NCBI GenBank assembly: GCA_003290165.1
Contig: QNQO01007572.1
Location: 62,001-126,000, forward strand
DNA length: 64,000 nt
From: Berberis thunbergii
Taxonomy: Eukaryota; Streptophyta; Magnoliopsida; Ranunculales; Berberidaceae
Direction of reading: 5' to 3'
Positions 25,010-37,900 of this stretch are shown here, piece after piece (the first letter of the stretch is position 1; the number at the start of each line of letters is the position of its first letter). The notes under the pieces are model-generated. The model made no database searches, was not told the origin of the DNA, and was given only the letters and a program-made list of their open reading frames with translations. Made by a program: the position numbers and the translations under genes.

Positions 25010-25235
25010 GTTGTTGGCAGTGTTGTTGGTGGTGATGTTGGCTATTATGCCTTTGTTGTGTTAAGAAACTAAAAAACTTGCAGAGCACGCACCCAGCCTG
25101 TGTGAATTGAACGAACTAACAAGTGCAACCAGCTGGTAGTGTAGGTGGTGATGTTAGTGGTGTTGTTGTTGGCAGTGTTAGTGGTGATGTTGATGGCAGT
25201 GTAGGTGGTGGTAGTGTTGGTGGGGATCATCCAAT
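25010..25235. repeat. GGTGNTGTT low-complexity tract
   Basis: Imperfect trinucleotide-based repeats (gtggtgatgtt, ggcagtgtt) that on + would read Gly/Val/Ser-rich. It could be the leader part of the mobile-domain pseudogene that follows, or simple-sequence expansion. The long minus-strand open frames here are by-products of the composition. Confidence 0.5.
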
Positions 25236-25479
25236 TGATAGACGAGCTATAACGACGTATTAGAGAAAAAACATAGCTGTAAAAAATAAATAAAGGATGG
25301 AAGAGAAAAAAAATCCAACAACGGAGGGATAAAGAAATGGAGAGGGGAGAAGATGCAATGGGGAGTGATTTGATTGCTGTGTTCATGACATAGTGTGGTT
25401 CGTGACGTGGAGGAAACAGATAAGGGTGAGGGGAATGAGGAGGGTGTGCAAACGCGGGAGGATGCGAAGGCTTAGGGTG

Positions 25480-27691
25480 ATGCAGAGGGCCGAGAGTCGC
25501 CAATTATTTTTGTAGAACCTGGTCTCAATGAAAATCCAGAACGTGACAAAGTTTTTTTTTATCCTGGTGGTCCTAATGATGCATCCATATTAGAGGATTA
25601 TAATGGCCATGTTGCTCACTCCATCTGGGCCGGTCAGGAGGTATTTATAATATTTTCAAGTTATTTTCAATATGCAGTACTTATTGTTTTTACATTATTT
25701 TGACACTGACTGGTTTTTCTTATTGGGTAGGAACTAGGGGAGTTGAGATGCCTGCATCAGTACAAAAATTTTATAGTTTGGAGGTTGCATGATGAGCCGA
25801 AGGAAGTTATTTCAATAGTCTATAAGAGTGGTCTCCGACCGTTGATACACCATTCTAAGGATCATATCGATAGGGTCACAATTTGTGCTTTCATCGAGCG
25901 TTGGTAACTTGAGACCAACATTTTTCACCACCCTTTTGGAGAAATGACCATCATCGTCGATGATGTCTATTGTACCAGTCATTTACCGATTGTTGGTAAG
26001 CCGATTATGGTGAAGAAAACTCAACTAAAGGCAGATGAGTGTGTTCAACTTTTGGTGAATGGTTTGGGGATTTTAAAGCACGAACCACAAAAGCATGTCC
26101 AGAAGTATCAAAGTTTATTGGAGATGAAATTTATTAAGGATCATTGTTGTGGAAAAGTGCACAAGTGATTTTCTTCAAAAGAAATAACAAGTTGCACGGA
26201 GTTACTTGTTATTTATTCTGGGCATGACGATCTCCGCTAATAACAATGGAACCAATGTGCGCATTGAATATTTGAAGTTGCTAATGAGGTGGATAGTATT
26301 GGGAAGTTCGCATGGGGATTTGATACTTTGGCGTTCTTGTATCGTCAACTTTGTTTTGCTAGCAGAGAGGGTACCAAACAAATATCTAGATATCTGCCGC
26401 TTTTGAAAGTATAATTTTTGGGTTAATTGTTTAGTTAATTATCTTTTTACTGTTTCATATATTGATTCTTTATATCGATATGTTTAATTCTTTTGTAGTA
26501 TTGGATATATGATAATTTTTGCTTTTGGGGCATGGTTCGAGCCTCGTGGAAGGATCGCCTCCCTACCATGGCTAAGTAGAATTGCCCCCAACTTAGCGAG
26601 GTCGTGAATGAAGAAATTTGACTTATAGAGAGAATCTCGATGGCATGTCTTTTGAAGCAGTAAAAGTTAGTCATTTAAGTTTATGTTTCATCTCAGTTAA
26701 TTTAATAAGTTAATGTTTGTATTGTTAAGTTATTTGGAACCGTTATGCGGAATCCAAGCGAAGAATTCCACTTCACAGTATTACATAGTTCCAAGGCTGC
26801 TTGTTATGCCCAGATGTTGAAGAACTCTGTCACCTAGATCGAGTGATGAGACAAATGTGAAGGGTACATGTCATTTCAAATCTCCCCATTCAAGCCAAAT
26901 GAATAATAGAGGTCAATCTGGCCACAACTACTCGATGAAGCATGAGATAATGTCTTTGTTTGCTGCAACTTTGCATAATCATCTCGTGTCGATTGACAAC
27001 CAAGGAGCGTCAGTGAAGCTTCTACGGGATTGCAGCAATGACTACTTGAAGTGGTTTCATTCGTTCATCCAACCACCGAAGACTAGGAGAACACATCCCT
27101 TAAGAAATCAATTGTTCATATCTTACAATCGAGTATTTGATCAATAGTTTAACAAATTTGATCACATTTGAAATACATAATTGATTTATTTTTATTTTTA
27201 TTTTTTATTTTTACTAAAATCAATGTTTTCATTGTATAACAAGTTGGTTGATGAGGCTTTTCATTTTGTCGACGCTTCAATTGAAGGAGAGAATGTGGAT
27301 ATGGTTGTATTGCTCAAGAGGGAAAAAAAGTAGGTGACCTGCTAAGACAAATGTTTACGGATTTCTCCTCCTTAAGAGATAATGGGGAAGAATAACAAAC
27401 TAGTCGAACTGGTGATGGTGGTGGTGCTCGAAGTAGTGGTGCTTCGAGTGGTGGTGTTGGAAGTGGTGGTAGGAGAAGGGGTGGTGTTGCTGGTCCTGGT
27501 AAAGGAAGATCTATTGTGGTGGTGTTGCTACTAGTGCTGATAGAAGAAGATTTGAGAGTGGTGGTGGTGTTGGTAGTGGTAGAGGAAGGGGAGAGGTTGG
27601 TGGTGGTGCTAAAGACGGTGAAGAAAATTTTGCTGGTGGAGGCGTCGAGGGAAGAACCAAGAAGAGACATGATAAGAATATGAATGACTGA
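25480..27691 (+). pseudogene. Plant mobile domain (MAIN-like/PMD) protein, degenerate
   Basis: A remnant of the PMD family, found both in host MAIN/MAIL proteins and in transposons. A first exon piece (GPNDASILEDYNGHVAHSIW, to 25,640) and an intron (gtattta...gggtag) precede 25,731. Then come ELRCLHQYKNFIVWRLHDEP, SGLRPLIHHSKDHIDRVTI, CAFIERW, TAA at 25,905, LETNIFHHPFGEMTI and LPIVGKPIMV, all in PMD order. Later parts include LALLYRQLCFASREGTKQI-like (about 26,320-26,390, frame-shifted) and SKAACYAQMLKNSVT (about 26,790). The end is Gly-rich (RTGDGGGARSSGASSGG..., 27,395-27,680), ending KKRHDKNMND and TGA near 27,689. Stops and frameshifts show it is not functional. Confidence 0.72.
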
Positions 27692-27749
27692 AATTGAACC
27701 TTGGAAAAAGACTAAGATAAATTGATGTATAATTTTTAGAAACAATTTT

Positions 27750-28139
27750 CACAAATTATTTTGTTTGTTGTATTTTGCAATTAGTTAGTGAAAATGTAAT
27801 GACTTCATGTTTATGCAATTATTCACATCAATATTTATGTATATCTTAGTAATAGTTCTAATGTTAACTGTAGTCCAAGTAAAAGTAACAAATTATATCA
27901 AATAACCTGAAAATTTTGACACAGTCACATCAAACACAAAATTTGCAATTTCTGCCTGCAAATGCATGAGCCGTTGCAATGCAGAATAAAAAAATCGCAG
28001 TGACCGCTACATTTGGGTCATGAAAACAAATCTCACAGCAAATGACATCCAACGCAACGGCTTGTGCGAAGCTACAAAAGATAATTGCAACGGTTGCCGC
28101 AATGATATCTTTTCATTCGCAGTGACCACTGTGTATGGA
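27750..28139. other. AT-rich spacer, no gene recognised
   Basis: It lies between the mobile-domain pseudogene and the palindrome chain. Two partial copies of the gcagtgaccgct-like motif of the chain are present at about 27,995 and 28,115, so it may be the edge of that structure. Confidence 0.4.
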
Positions 28140-29270
28140 CAGAAAACATAATATATCCAATTTTCAATTTTTTGGGGTTTTCAATTCCTATGGGTTTGAT
28201 ACATTATTGACATATTTGATTTATTGCAAAACCCCACTTTTGAACACCCCAACTTGAGAATGTCAAGAGCGAGGTTTAGGAATAAATCAAATATGTCAAT
28301 AATGTATCAAACCATAGAAATTGAAAAAAAGATTCAAATACAAAAAAATCAAAATTGGACAGTCTATTTTCTGTCCAAACACGACGGTCACTGTGAATGG
28401 GATAGATATCCTCGCAGCGACCACTGCGTTTGGACAGAAAACAAACTTGTCCAAATTTTCAATTTTTTAATTTGAATATTTTTTAGATTTTTTTCAATTC
28501 CTATGGGGTTTATGCACTATTGACATATTTGATTTATTGCAAAACCCCCACTTTTGAACACCCCAACTTAAGAAGGTCAAAAGTGGGGTTTAGCAATAAA
28601 TCAAATGTCAGTGTATCAAACCTATAGGAATAAAAAAAAATGGAAAAAAAATACAAACACAGATAAAAAATTTGGACAAATTTTTTTGTCCAAATACGGT
28701 GGTCACTGCGAATGGGATAGATATCCTTGTAGCGACTGTTGCGTTTGGACTGAAAATAGATTTTGTCCAATTTTTTGAATTTGAATTTTTTTTTTTTTTT
28801 TTTTTTCAATTGCTATGGGTTTTATACACTATTGACATATTTGATTTATTACAAAACTCTGCTTTTGAACACTACAATTTGAGAATGTCAAAAGTGGGGT
28901 TTAATAATAAATCAAATATCTCAATAGTGTATCAAACCCATATGAATTGAAAAAATGAAAATATATTTTGTCCAATTTTTTGATCTTTTTAGTTTGATTT
29001 TTTTTTCATTTTTTAATTTCTATGGGTTTGATACACTATTGACATTTGATTTATAGTTAAATACCACTTTTAACATTGTAAAGTTGGGGTGTTTAAAAGT
29101 GGGGTTTTACAATAAATCAAACATGTCAATAGTGTATCAACCCACAGGAATTGAAAAAAGTTAAAAAAAAATATTTCAAGTTAAAAAAATAAAATTGGAT
29201 ATAGTCTGTATTCTGTCCAAACGCATCAGTCATAGCGATTTTGATAGGGATCCTCGCAGTGGCGGCTGTG
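28140..29270. repeat. Chain of four palindromes with palindromic spacers
   Basis: Four ~125-bp palindromes lie at about 28,192-28,314, 28,497-28,628, 28,812-28,946 and 29,022-29,150. Each opens with gggtttgatacattattgac or a close variant, runs through atttgatttattgcaaaacc, and returns as its complement. Between them sit smaller palindromes built on tgtccaaac and gcagcgaccactgcg (about 28,365-28,445, 28,690-28,760 and 29,205-29,265). The period is about 312 bp for the first three. No protein is supported; the open frames here only follow the repeats. Confidence 0.75.
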
Positions 29271-29931
29271 ATTGCCTTTTTTATCTTTGCATGAACCGCT
29301 GTGTTTGCTGTCAATTGATGTTGATTAGATTAAGGACCCTATCACAATTTTTTTCTGTGATTGACTTTACTTTAACCGATGCGGCTCGTGCGATTGGTGT
29401 CTGAATTCTTTTTGACAACAAATTTTTATACTCTGAATTTAGTCATCTTTAGAATTCCATTTTGCAGACTGAATTATTTGCTCATGATTAAGTTAAAATA
29501 CAATTACTTTTATCTATTAACATCATATAAATCATCCATAAAACTATTCATCCATAAAATGCAAAACCAATACAAATCTTCATGAAATGTAAAATATAAT
29601 TTCTTGATATTTAATGATAGAAAAGATACAAGTCAAGACTGCAAATTTATTTGACTTCTTTTACAATTTGATCGTCCTATGTATACAAAATGTCATTTAC
29701 AAATGTCTAAAATGTTACAAAAATGTGCTTCAATCATCTAGTACAACAACCTCTTCCGACTTCTTCTTTGCTTTTGATGTATTGTATTTGTTAACCATCA
29801 CCTCACCTATCTGAAGTTGGCCATCAAACAAAGTCTTACATGAGATTGCTTCTGAGAACATGCATCAAGGCCAAGTTGATATTGTCCGAGGTAGTGATGG
29901 TCTTGGTTTCATATGAAGCAAGATGAAGTGT
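29271..29931. other. Spacer with no recognised gene
   Basis: AT-rich sequence between the palindrome chain and the end of the MULE pseudogene. It may be the 3' flank of that element. No terminal inverted repeat could be recognised by eye. Confidence 0.4.
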
Positions 29932-32180
29932 TTACTCTGTGCATGGAAGGTGTGCCATTAAACAGTTCCGTACATTGTTCAAGTTTGATGGAGGCCGAAT
30001 ATATGGAAAACATGTACTGTTTTGATTCCCATAACACACAAAGACACAACTATAATGGTTGGCCGCCAACTCTAACATATCTGGTTGAATCAACCATTTT
30101 TCATCGCCAATGTGTATAGTGCCTTCGGGAATTGTCAGAGCATCTTTCACAATCTTCACCCCTTCGTCATTCCACATTCGAATCCAAATGTCATGATTAC
30201 ATTCCAGCTCCAATAGTAGCTCATGTCTCACTTTCCTTTAACCAATTTTCTCGTTGTAACTTAAGAAGTTGCCTATGCATCTGATTCCACAATTGCTATT
30301 GGGGGGTACATTCTGAATGTACTCAATAGAGTCCCGAATCCATAGAGAAATTTGCTTCATAAACGTAGTTTTCCACTTTGGTGCCTTCTATTTTGGTTTA
30401 GAAACACTAGTTTGACTTCTAAGATCCTCTTATGTCTTCGCATACTCATGATCAGAGGGGTCCCTTTTGGTGGACTTTTCATGCTTAGATAACTTATTTT
30501 TTTAGGGCTCAGCTTGCCCTTTACAAGTTCAGTTGGTTCAATCATGACACATGAATCAGGATAGCTCAAATCTAGCATTTTCCTCTTCAACACCAATTGT
30601 GGTGGATTCTAAGAACTTTTATTTGACGACGTCTACCACTGGATCTATAACCACATTTGCAGTTGCACAAAGAAGTGTTTTGTCAAGTTGCATCCAATAC
30701 TTGTGTAATATAGACAATGGAAGTTGACCATTAGAAGTGAAATATTGGGTCATTTCATGAGCACAAAGCAATCCATGAGTGGTTCTCTGCACACATCGAC
30801 ATTTGATTGGATTGACACCCACAAATTCAACATCAGACCTACTAATTTCAGATAGCAGCAAGTCAAGAGCCTTATGAGACACGAACCCATGAAATTTTCC
30901 AAATAATGGAACGATGTGCTATTTCTTGACCTTCGTGAGACTTTTTGAAGGACGCTTCAATCTCTACAAGTTTGACTTAGATCATGTCGTTCATTTTCGT
31001 TCATACATTATAAAATGTCCATTGAGAATTCTCTAACATCTTCTTCAACCTAGAGTGTGTGCCTTCAACGCGACCCGTTGTCCGTTGATCAAAATGCATA
31101 AATTGTTTGTCCATGCATTCACAAAGAAATCCTTATGCGGATACCATACAGTTCACAGATAGTCCAAACACTTGGGAAGTTGGGATGTGATGTGCATCTT
31201 TTCTCGAACTCAATAATGCTCTTGCTCTATTCTTGCTCTGTACTTATCTATATAAGTCCGAGAAAGATTCAATAAACTCTTGCCATCATTCATTATCCTT
31301 CAATTCTTTTTTGCAATATTTTTCCACATTTGTATTGATGTGCCACCGACACAACAACCTTTTTGCTTCTGGAAAGACTCGCTTAATGGCTTTGATCAAC
31401 CCAAGTTTTCTATCTGTCACAAACACATTTGGCAAGTTGTCTGGCTCAAACACTCCCAGTAGTTTTTCTAATAATTCCCTAGTGTATAAATGTTCAGTTT
31501 CAGACGACATAAAACAACAACCAACATTGAAAGTCATGTCGGTTGACACCACACCTATAACCTCAAATAGCGACATCCTGTAGTGATTGGGTTTGTAGGT
31601 GCAGTCCATAAGCATCATCGTTGAGAAACACTTAGCTAGTAGAATTGACTCAGGATGACACCAAAAAATATTTGTGACTCTGTTCTGATCATCTACTGTA
31701 TGCCACTCAATATAATCATTCTCGCTCAACAAGTGCATTTTGACCTGAAAAGCTGTCATGCCTTTAAGTTGGAGTGTCTTTAGCTGCTGAATGACATTAT
31801 AAACAGTCTTCAAATATGACATGTTTGGGAACATCTCTTTCAAACCAGGCGATATGTATCGAGGGGCTACACCAGATGTGGACATGTTATGCAAATAAGT
31901 CATCTCAACTTCATTCAATCTTCCAGCAAAGGAATGTCAAGAAGTGATTTTGATTGTGGATGATTGTGGGTTCCACATGTCACTTGCAGCTTTCAACGAT
32001 CATTACCTTCCAACGATCGACCAATCTCCAAATTTTGCTTTTGATTTTTCTTCATCCTCCCTCCCATCTCACATCCCAAATAGAGCCTTATGTCGCGTCT
32101 GCTATCAACAGGTTCCGACTTTGTGATAACGAGAATAATGTTGTTCTCCCTACCAATACCTTAACACCAAGCTATTAAGG
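29932..32180 (-). pseudogene. MULE transposase with SWIM finger and OTU-like domain, broken
   Basis: A Mutator-like transposase remnant on the minus strand. The N-terminal DNA-binding region is seen as DSRRDIRLYLGCEMGG and KLQVTCGTHNHPQ (about 31,940-32,130). After a frameshift near 31,935 a 210-residue open block (31,286-31,918) holds the MULE core: MLMDCTYKPNHYRMSLFEVI, with the catalytic-type Asp; NVFVTDRKLGLIKAI, with the second Asp; and LLCRWHINTNVEKYCKK. Stops follow until the SWIM finger, CRCVQRTTHGLLCAHEM (30,730-30,800; C-x-C...C-x-H). A basic linker comes next, then an OTU-type cysteine-protease-like part: NSNCGIRCIGNFL near 30,280, with the Cys kept, and KWLIQPDMLELAANHYSCV (about 30,040-30,110). 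Several stops and frameshifts rule out function. Confidence 0.85.
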
Positions 32181-34402
32181 ATGACTTTGATGCGAATACC
32201 TACAAAAAAATAATCTATCAACTTTAGGAACGCTAATCAATCAACTTGTGAAACAAGATTTAAATAATGTCATGCCTACAAGAATTAACCTTACATCTTC
32301 CGTCATAAAGAAGTAGCCATCATCAGCTACTTCTTCTAGTGTTTGTTCATCATTTGCTTCGACATCATCATCATCCTTCTACATGAAGTAAATAAAAATA
32401 TTTATTATTCTAATCATATAAGCTAATGAATAAATCATTAAGGACAAAGTTTACCTTTAGAAGGTTCCTATCTTTCAAATATGTTTTAAAAGCCTCTAGG
32501 TCATCTAGATTATGACAAAGTATCTCGAAATCAATGATACATTCTGTGCACAAAATAACAACAATCACCAACAACAACAACGCCAACAACAACAACAACG
32601 ATCAAACTAACCCTAAAAATAAGCAAATTTTAGGGTTCAAATATTAACAACTAACCTTAAAAATAACAAAGTTGCTTCAGATAAACGAAAAAGGAAATTA
32701 AACATGATATTACGATAATGAAAAAAAAATCCAAGCAAGCCCATCTCAAGTTGAAAGTGTACCTCGAGTGGAGTGGGTCATTCTTCGTCTTGAAAATGTT
32801 CATCTTATTCGTTCACACCTACAAATGGAGTGCAATGCTAACTCTCAACTGCAACATTATCATCTTGAAGGCTACCAACCTCATTTTCACAGAACTCATT
32901 CATTTCTAAATACAAACTTCACCAAAACCCTAACAAAGGAAGATGAACAGAGAGACAAGATAACAAAACGTAGAAGAGAGGGAGAGAAGTCGGTGTTGGG
33001 GTCGTTCGACGAGCTTGGAATAGAAGACAACTTTGATGGAAAATGAAGGAGGGAGGAAGAAGTGTTTTCTCGCGAGAGAGGGCAAAAAAAAAAAAAAGAA
33101 ATAGAGAGAGGAGGGGAGGAGGAAGACGAGTAAGAAAGAGAAACTGAGGCTCAAGACGGTGGCCGACGGTCCTGAATCCGACAAGATTGGGAGGTCAGTT
33201 CGTGCGAGTGGGAGAGTAGTCGCTGGATTTTGAAGAAAAAATCCATTTTTTTATTATATAGTAGTGGTGTTATTTAGTAGATTTAGATAAAAGGTGTTCG
33301 TAGTGTCTTTCAGTGGAACTTGTGGTGTTAGTTAGCAGGGGCCTAATATATTTTTCTGAGCTGTTGGCACAAACCAAGCCTAGTTTATGCAAGGACATTT
33401 AGGTATTTCAAAATCAATATTAGTTGTTACCCCAAACCTTGCCTTGGGTGTGTCATCCCGATCCTGGTTGGTTTCGATGAAATCTAATCTGGTTTCTCCT
33501 TTTTTTTTTTTTTTTTTTTAAATTTAAAGAAAAGGCATAAGCAATTGTTATATGAAATACAAACTCCATTTGGAATTCAATACAGTTTCCTACATTCATA
33601 CCCATACATTATATACATACGGGATGCACATAGTTATGTTGTTAAAAACAACCCATATGATGTGTGTAATATTGTTTTCACATAAACATCTGTGATTAAA
33701 TATAAGGTAGATGTACATATTGATATACAAGCATAAGTTGCTGCCTATTGTTGCAACCACATACATCTAGTTAGAAAATGTGTTAGTTTTTATACATATA
33801 CATAAGACAAGATCTTTTCATAAAAATAAATGCATGGTACATACGTACACTGAAACAACCAAATCCGTATTGATTTCATTTCGACACAAAACTCACAAAT
33901 ATGTTCTAGTTAAAGGTTGTCAAGTTTCACTTTGAAGTAAAGACAATATACCAACAAGTCGATGTAAACACGACTAGCTCATTGACATTGTATTAGTATA
34001 TTAAGTATATGCATATATTTTAGTAAAACATTCTCAAATTAATTTAATGAAAAATATTAAAAAGAACATTGTTTGAGAAGCTGGAGGAATTTTAGTTAAG
34101 TTCATGTAAATCTAAAACTGTCGAGACCTTGCTAGAAATTGCTGATTGGTCTAAAATCCTTGGCCAAGTTTATAAACGCATAAATCACATTCTAGATTTA
34201 CAGAACATTGGTGGGCTTACTTGTAGGATAAACCCTTAGTGGCATTTCATCATTGTGGTATTATTGTGGACTTTCTTGTGGGATCGACTTTCGAGGTTTT
34301 AAAGAATAGATCTACATAGCGTTTACAAAACTTGTGGTTAATATGCTTGTGAAGCAAATTTAATGACGTGAATTTGCTCATTCACATTAGTTTCATATCA
34401 AC
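32181..34402. other. Intergenic stretch, probable flank of the MULE remnant
   Basis: It contains a CAA-rich tract (about 32,560-32,600), a purine-rich segment (about 33,040-33,140) that could be the old leader of the MULE gene, a T18 run near 33,502, and otherwise AT-rich sequence. No gene or RNA is recognised. Confidence 0.45.
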
Positions 34403-34405
34403 TAA

Positions 34406-34907
34406 GGGTATGTTTGGTTGCATGAAATCCTACGCCATGAAAATTTATGAGGGGATCTCTAACGACCTGATCCACAAATTAATATATTGTCCGCTTTGAG
34501 TCCAACGCTCGCACGACTTTAAAACGCGTAGTACTTTGTAGATTCAACCTCGTACATATATAGTACATCACCTTTCCGCACCCAGGCGATGTGAGACTAT
34601 GATCTCCCCCTCAGGTCCGCCACACAAGGGTATCACATGACCCCTACATTGAAGATTAAATTGATGTATCACTCTGCATCCACATTAGATTTTGTATCAT
34701 TGGTGGGAGTGGAAGACCCATGAACATGAGAATCACATGCCTTGAGGGAACCAAGGTGTGTGATTCCAATATTTGCGGGATTTTCATTCCCACCATTGAT
34801 CACAAAATCAAATGGTGGATGTGGAGTGATACATCAATTTAGCCTTAAATGTAGATGTTCCCTCATAGATTCCCACGTCATAGGATTTCATGCAACCAAA
34901 CACACCC
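34406..34907. mobile_element. Tourist/Harbinger-like MITE with TAA target duplication
   Basis: The inverted ends run ~50 bp: gggtatgtttggttgcatga at the left and, at the right, the complement starting gggtgtgtttggttgcatga. TAA flanks both sides (34,403-34,405 and 34,908-34,910). A second inverted pair lies inside (attaaattgatgtatcactc near 34,653 against its near-complement ending about 34,845). The element is 502 bp and non-coding. Confidence 0.8.
34470..34635. repeat. Probable insertion nested in the MITE
   Basis: This stretch (aacgacctgatccaca ... attgtccgctttgag ... cgatgtgagacta ... cctcaggtccgcc) does not pair with the other arm of the MITE. It resembles a short dispersed repeat common in dicot genomes. 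Its exact ends and target duplication could not be fixed. Confidence 0.4.
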
Positions 34908-34910
34908 TAA

Positions 34911-37900
34911 GTGTTCAACACAACTCTACTAAAGTCAATAAATAGGTGAGGCTTCCCCACCTTTCAAGGCACTTAACTGCAAGCACCTTTCTTATATATA
35001 AAGTAAGCCTTGCACTAAATGTGAGCATGCACTTCTTAAATAGACGGATTAGATAAATGCATGAGCTCAAAATCTCAATTTCTTTATAGATCTTAGAAGT
35101 GTGATCTTTCACCCTCATCCTTGCAGTTAAGGTTTGGGTGAGAATGGAAGGTTTTCCCTTTAGGGTTTTTCAATCTAAAAAAAAAAAAAAAAATTTTGGG
35201 TCTAGGTTAAGCTTACAAACAAGCCCTATATTTCTCTATTTATTTTGAACCTTTATCAAGATGATGAATAGAGAGATTTCCTCTTGAACTTTGGGGAGAA
35301 ATCTTGGTCTTCCTATTACTGGATTGTTACTCTGAACTGTTCATGAATAATTCTCACAAGTTTCTCATGAATTCTCAAGGTTGAAATGTGCAAATGAGGT
35401 TTAGCTATTTATAGACTAATCCTGCAAATGTGAAGTCAAATTTGCCTATGTTATGATCTGTTTTATGTGAACGACTCTTTGTTTATGTTGACACTAAAAG
35501 TGTGAAGTATACTATGATACTCACTGAGAGTGCATTACTATTAGGCTAGTATTGACTGGAAGGGGGTGAGTAGCCACTTTTTGAAAATCGAATTTGTTTT
35601 GAAAAATAAGCGAAAATATTCGACTTCGAAGATCTTCGCCTAAACTTATTAAAGGCTTATGTTGTGACTCAATGAGAGTCTACACCATAAGGTTCACAAG
35701 TTTAGTTGATTCATTTTAAAATGAACACCAAATGAAAAACCCCCAAAGATATCCTAAGAATGCAAGTTGAACATACAAACAACATAAACTATGGAAAAAA
35801 AGACAACTTAACTAAGCATGCATATAAAGTAAATAGAGTCATAGAGAGAAAAAACAAGCCAGACAAAGAACACCCATATAACGAGATTCGCCTAAGTCGG
35901 AGTTTGATTGATTTCGACTAATTACTTCATCGATGGAAAGGGCTTGCATACCTATAATTTCTATTACTTGATTAAAAGACAACTCCACTCTAAATCAACG
36001 TTCCACAACTTCACAAGGTTTAATCACTGCGACCCTATGAGACTTATCGACACTTACCAAATGCTCCGTTCCATCAGTCTTACGAACACCTTGGTGATCA
36101 CCTATGGAATGCATCACAACCAAGTCTTACAGACATGTGCTTAGGCACCAAAAATACAATTTGGTCTTATGTTTATGCTCCGCGAGACTTACTAATTATC
36201 AAAGGATCACACAATCATGTGATGCGATACAACCAAGGCTTACTACATGTTTGGGATCACCAGGGTGATACTTACTCATACAAATCTACTCCACGGATTC
36301 ATGAACCCACACGGGGTAAAGGTGAGTTTAGATAAGGCTAACAATTAAAGGGTTTCTCTCTTCTAGTGACACTCGTTTGTCGGGCAGGGAGGCTTAAAAA
36401 CTCTTTTACATTCACTCCCTTACTAAATGGAAGATGGAAGCTTCACTCAAGAATGAGATGGAGTGGTTGAAGGCTCATAAACTCTCCAAATGAGGCAGAT
36501 ACCAATAAAAAGCTATTTTCAACTCTTCTTCCTTGCATATCTTCTCTTAAGATAACTAAATAATTTACGAAAAAGTTTCTTCCTAACACAAAATGGATCT
36601 CTCACAAGTGGTATGGGTTTTGAGTGGGTGAATGGATCTGTCAAATGGAAGGGCAAAGGGGATAAAAGGATGACTTCAACAAGTTTGAGAACATGAGAGA
36701 TATATCCAAGAGAATGACCATAAGTTCTATTTATAGGCTTAGCTGTAGAGGGTGAATTGATTTCACTGTCTTCGCCACTTGCTTTTCAGACTGGCTATAA
36801 TCATAACGACTTTTTGTTTTTTTATGAACGATTCACTTTTGAAGTGACCTGTTAGGAGGTAAAACCAACTTTGCTATATGTGGACAACTTTTTAAAACAA
36901 AAGTTTCTCTTATGTCACATGTCTTTGTACTTGACATAGATATCTCCTTCAAGCTCATGGGTGTCTCTTCAGGGTATATCCATTCTCATATGGGAGGAAA
37001 TTATGAATTTCAAAATTTGATTTTTGGCTCACATATTTTTTTTTTCTTATGGAAATAGCTTTTTACACATCATTTAAATTTTGACCTCCATAAGCTATTT
37101 TGGCAAGTTTTGGTTTTCTTAGCCTTGACTTGTCTTCATGAGTTGACTTCAACTTTCTTGTCATTTGACAATGATTCTCATGAATTAGATAACCCTGAAA
37201 TGATCTTTACTAAGCAGAGACATAATCCCAATCACTTGACATACAATTTATAATTTCATCGTATACTTTTACACTGCTTTGACATTATTCACAAATACAT
37301 TTTTCTTACATCTCAAGGGTGAAGTTGACTTTGTTATGCCTATAACTTTGTTTTGAAGCAAAAAGATTCATTGTTAAATGCGCAAGGTATTTTGGTATAT
37401 AGCCTTGTACCTTGACATGAACAGGTCCTTTAAGCACATTGACATTTCTTATGAAAGAATATTTCATTCTCATGAGAGCATCTCAAATTTAAATTTGGTT
37501 CACAATTTATGTTGCCACCAAATAACATTCATTTGAAATTTGATTATCTGTGAGCTATTTCGGCTATGGATTTCTTCAACCGTCTTGAACAAGGTTTTCT
37601 TAAAGCTTGACAATGTTAGATCAATCTTCATGACTTTCACTTCATCATTGATTGGCTTTGACAATGCATTTTTATTTAAACTTTTTGATTGGTGCATTCG
37701 GTTGAGTCTTTTTGGTTGCATTTGAATGATTTAATTTTATTGATTACTCACAACCCAATGTGCACGACTTTACAATTCAGTCATACATTTTTACATTATC
37801 CTTTCACTCAACTTATATTGGTTTTACAAACATAAACAATATTTGTTTTTGATCTAATTTACAAATAACATTTTTTGAATCATGTTACATCTTTGCCTCA

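Noticed and set aside
25069..25503. 144-residue open frame on the minus strand
   Set aside because: It lies over the GGTGNTGTT-type repeats and the start of the + strand mobile-domain remnant. Its Thr/His/Pro-rich sequence comes from the repeat composition and has no domain.
27314..27745. 143-residue Pro/Thr/Ser-rich frame on the minus strand
   Set aside because: It is the shadow of the glycine-rich C-terminus of the + strand mobile-domain pseudogene.
28140..29270. Regularly spaced repeats resembling a CRISPR array
   Set aside because: The units are ~125-bp palindromes in a plant nuclear context, with repeated rather than unique spacers.
35880..37900. LTR retrotransposon
   Set aside because: Composition is suggestive, but no LTR pair, primer-binding site, polypurine tract or polyprotein motif could be found by eye.
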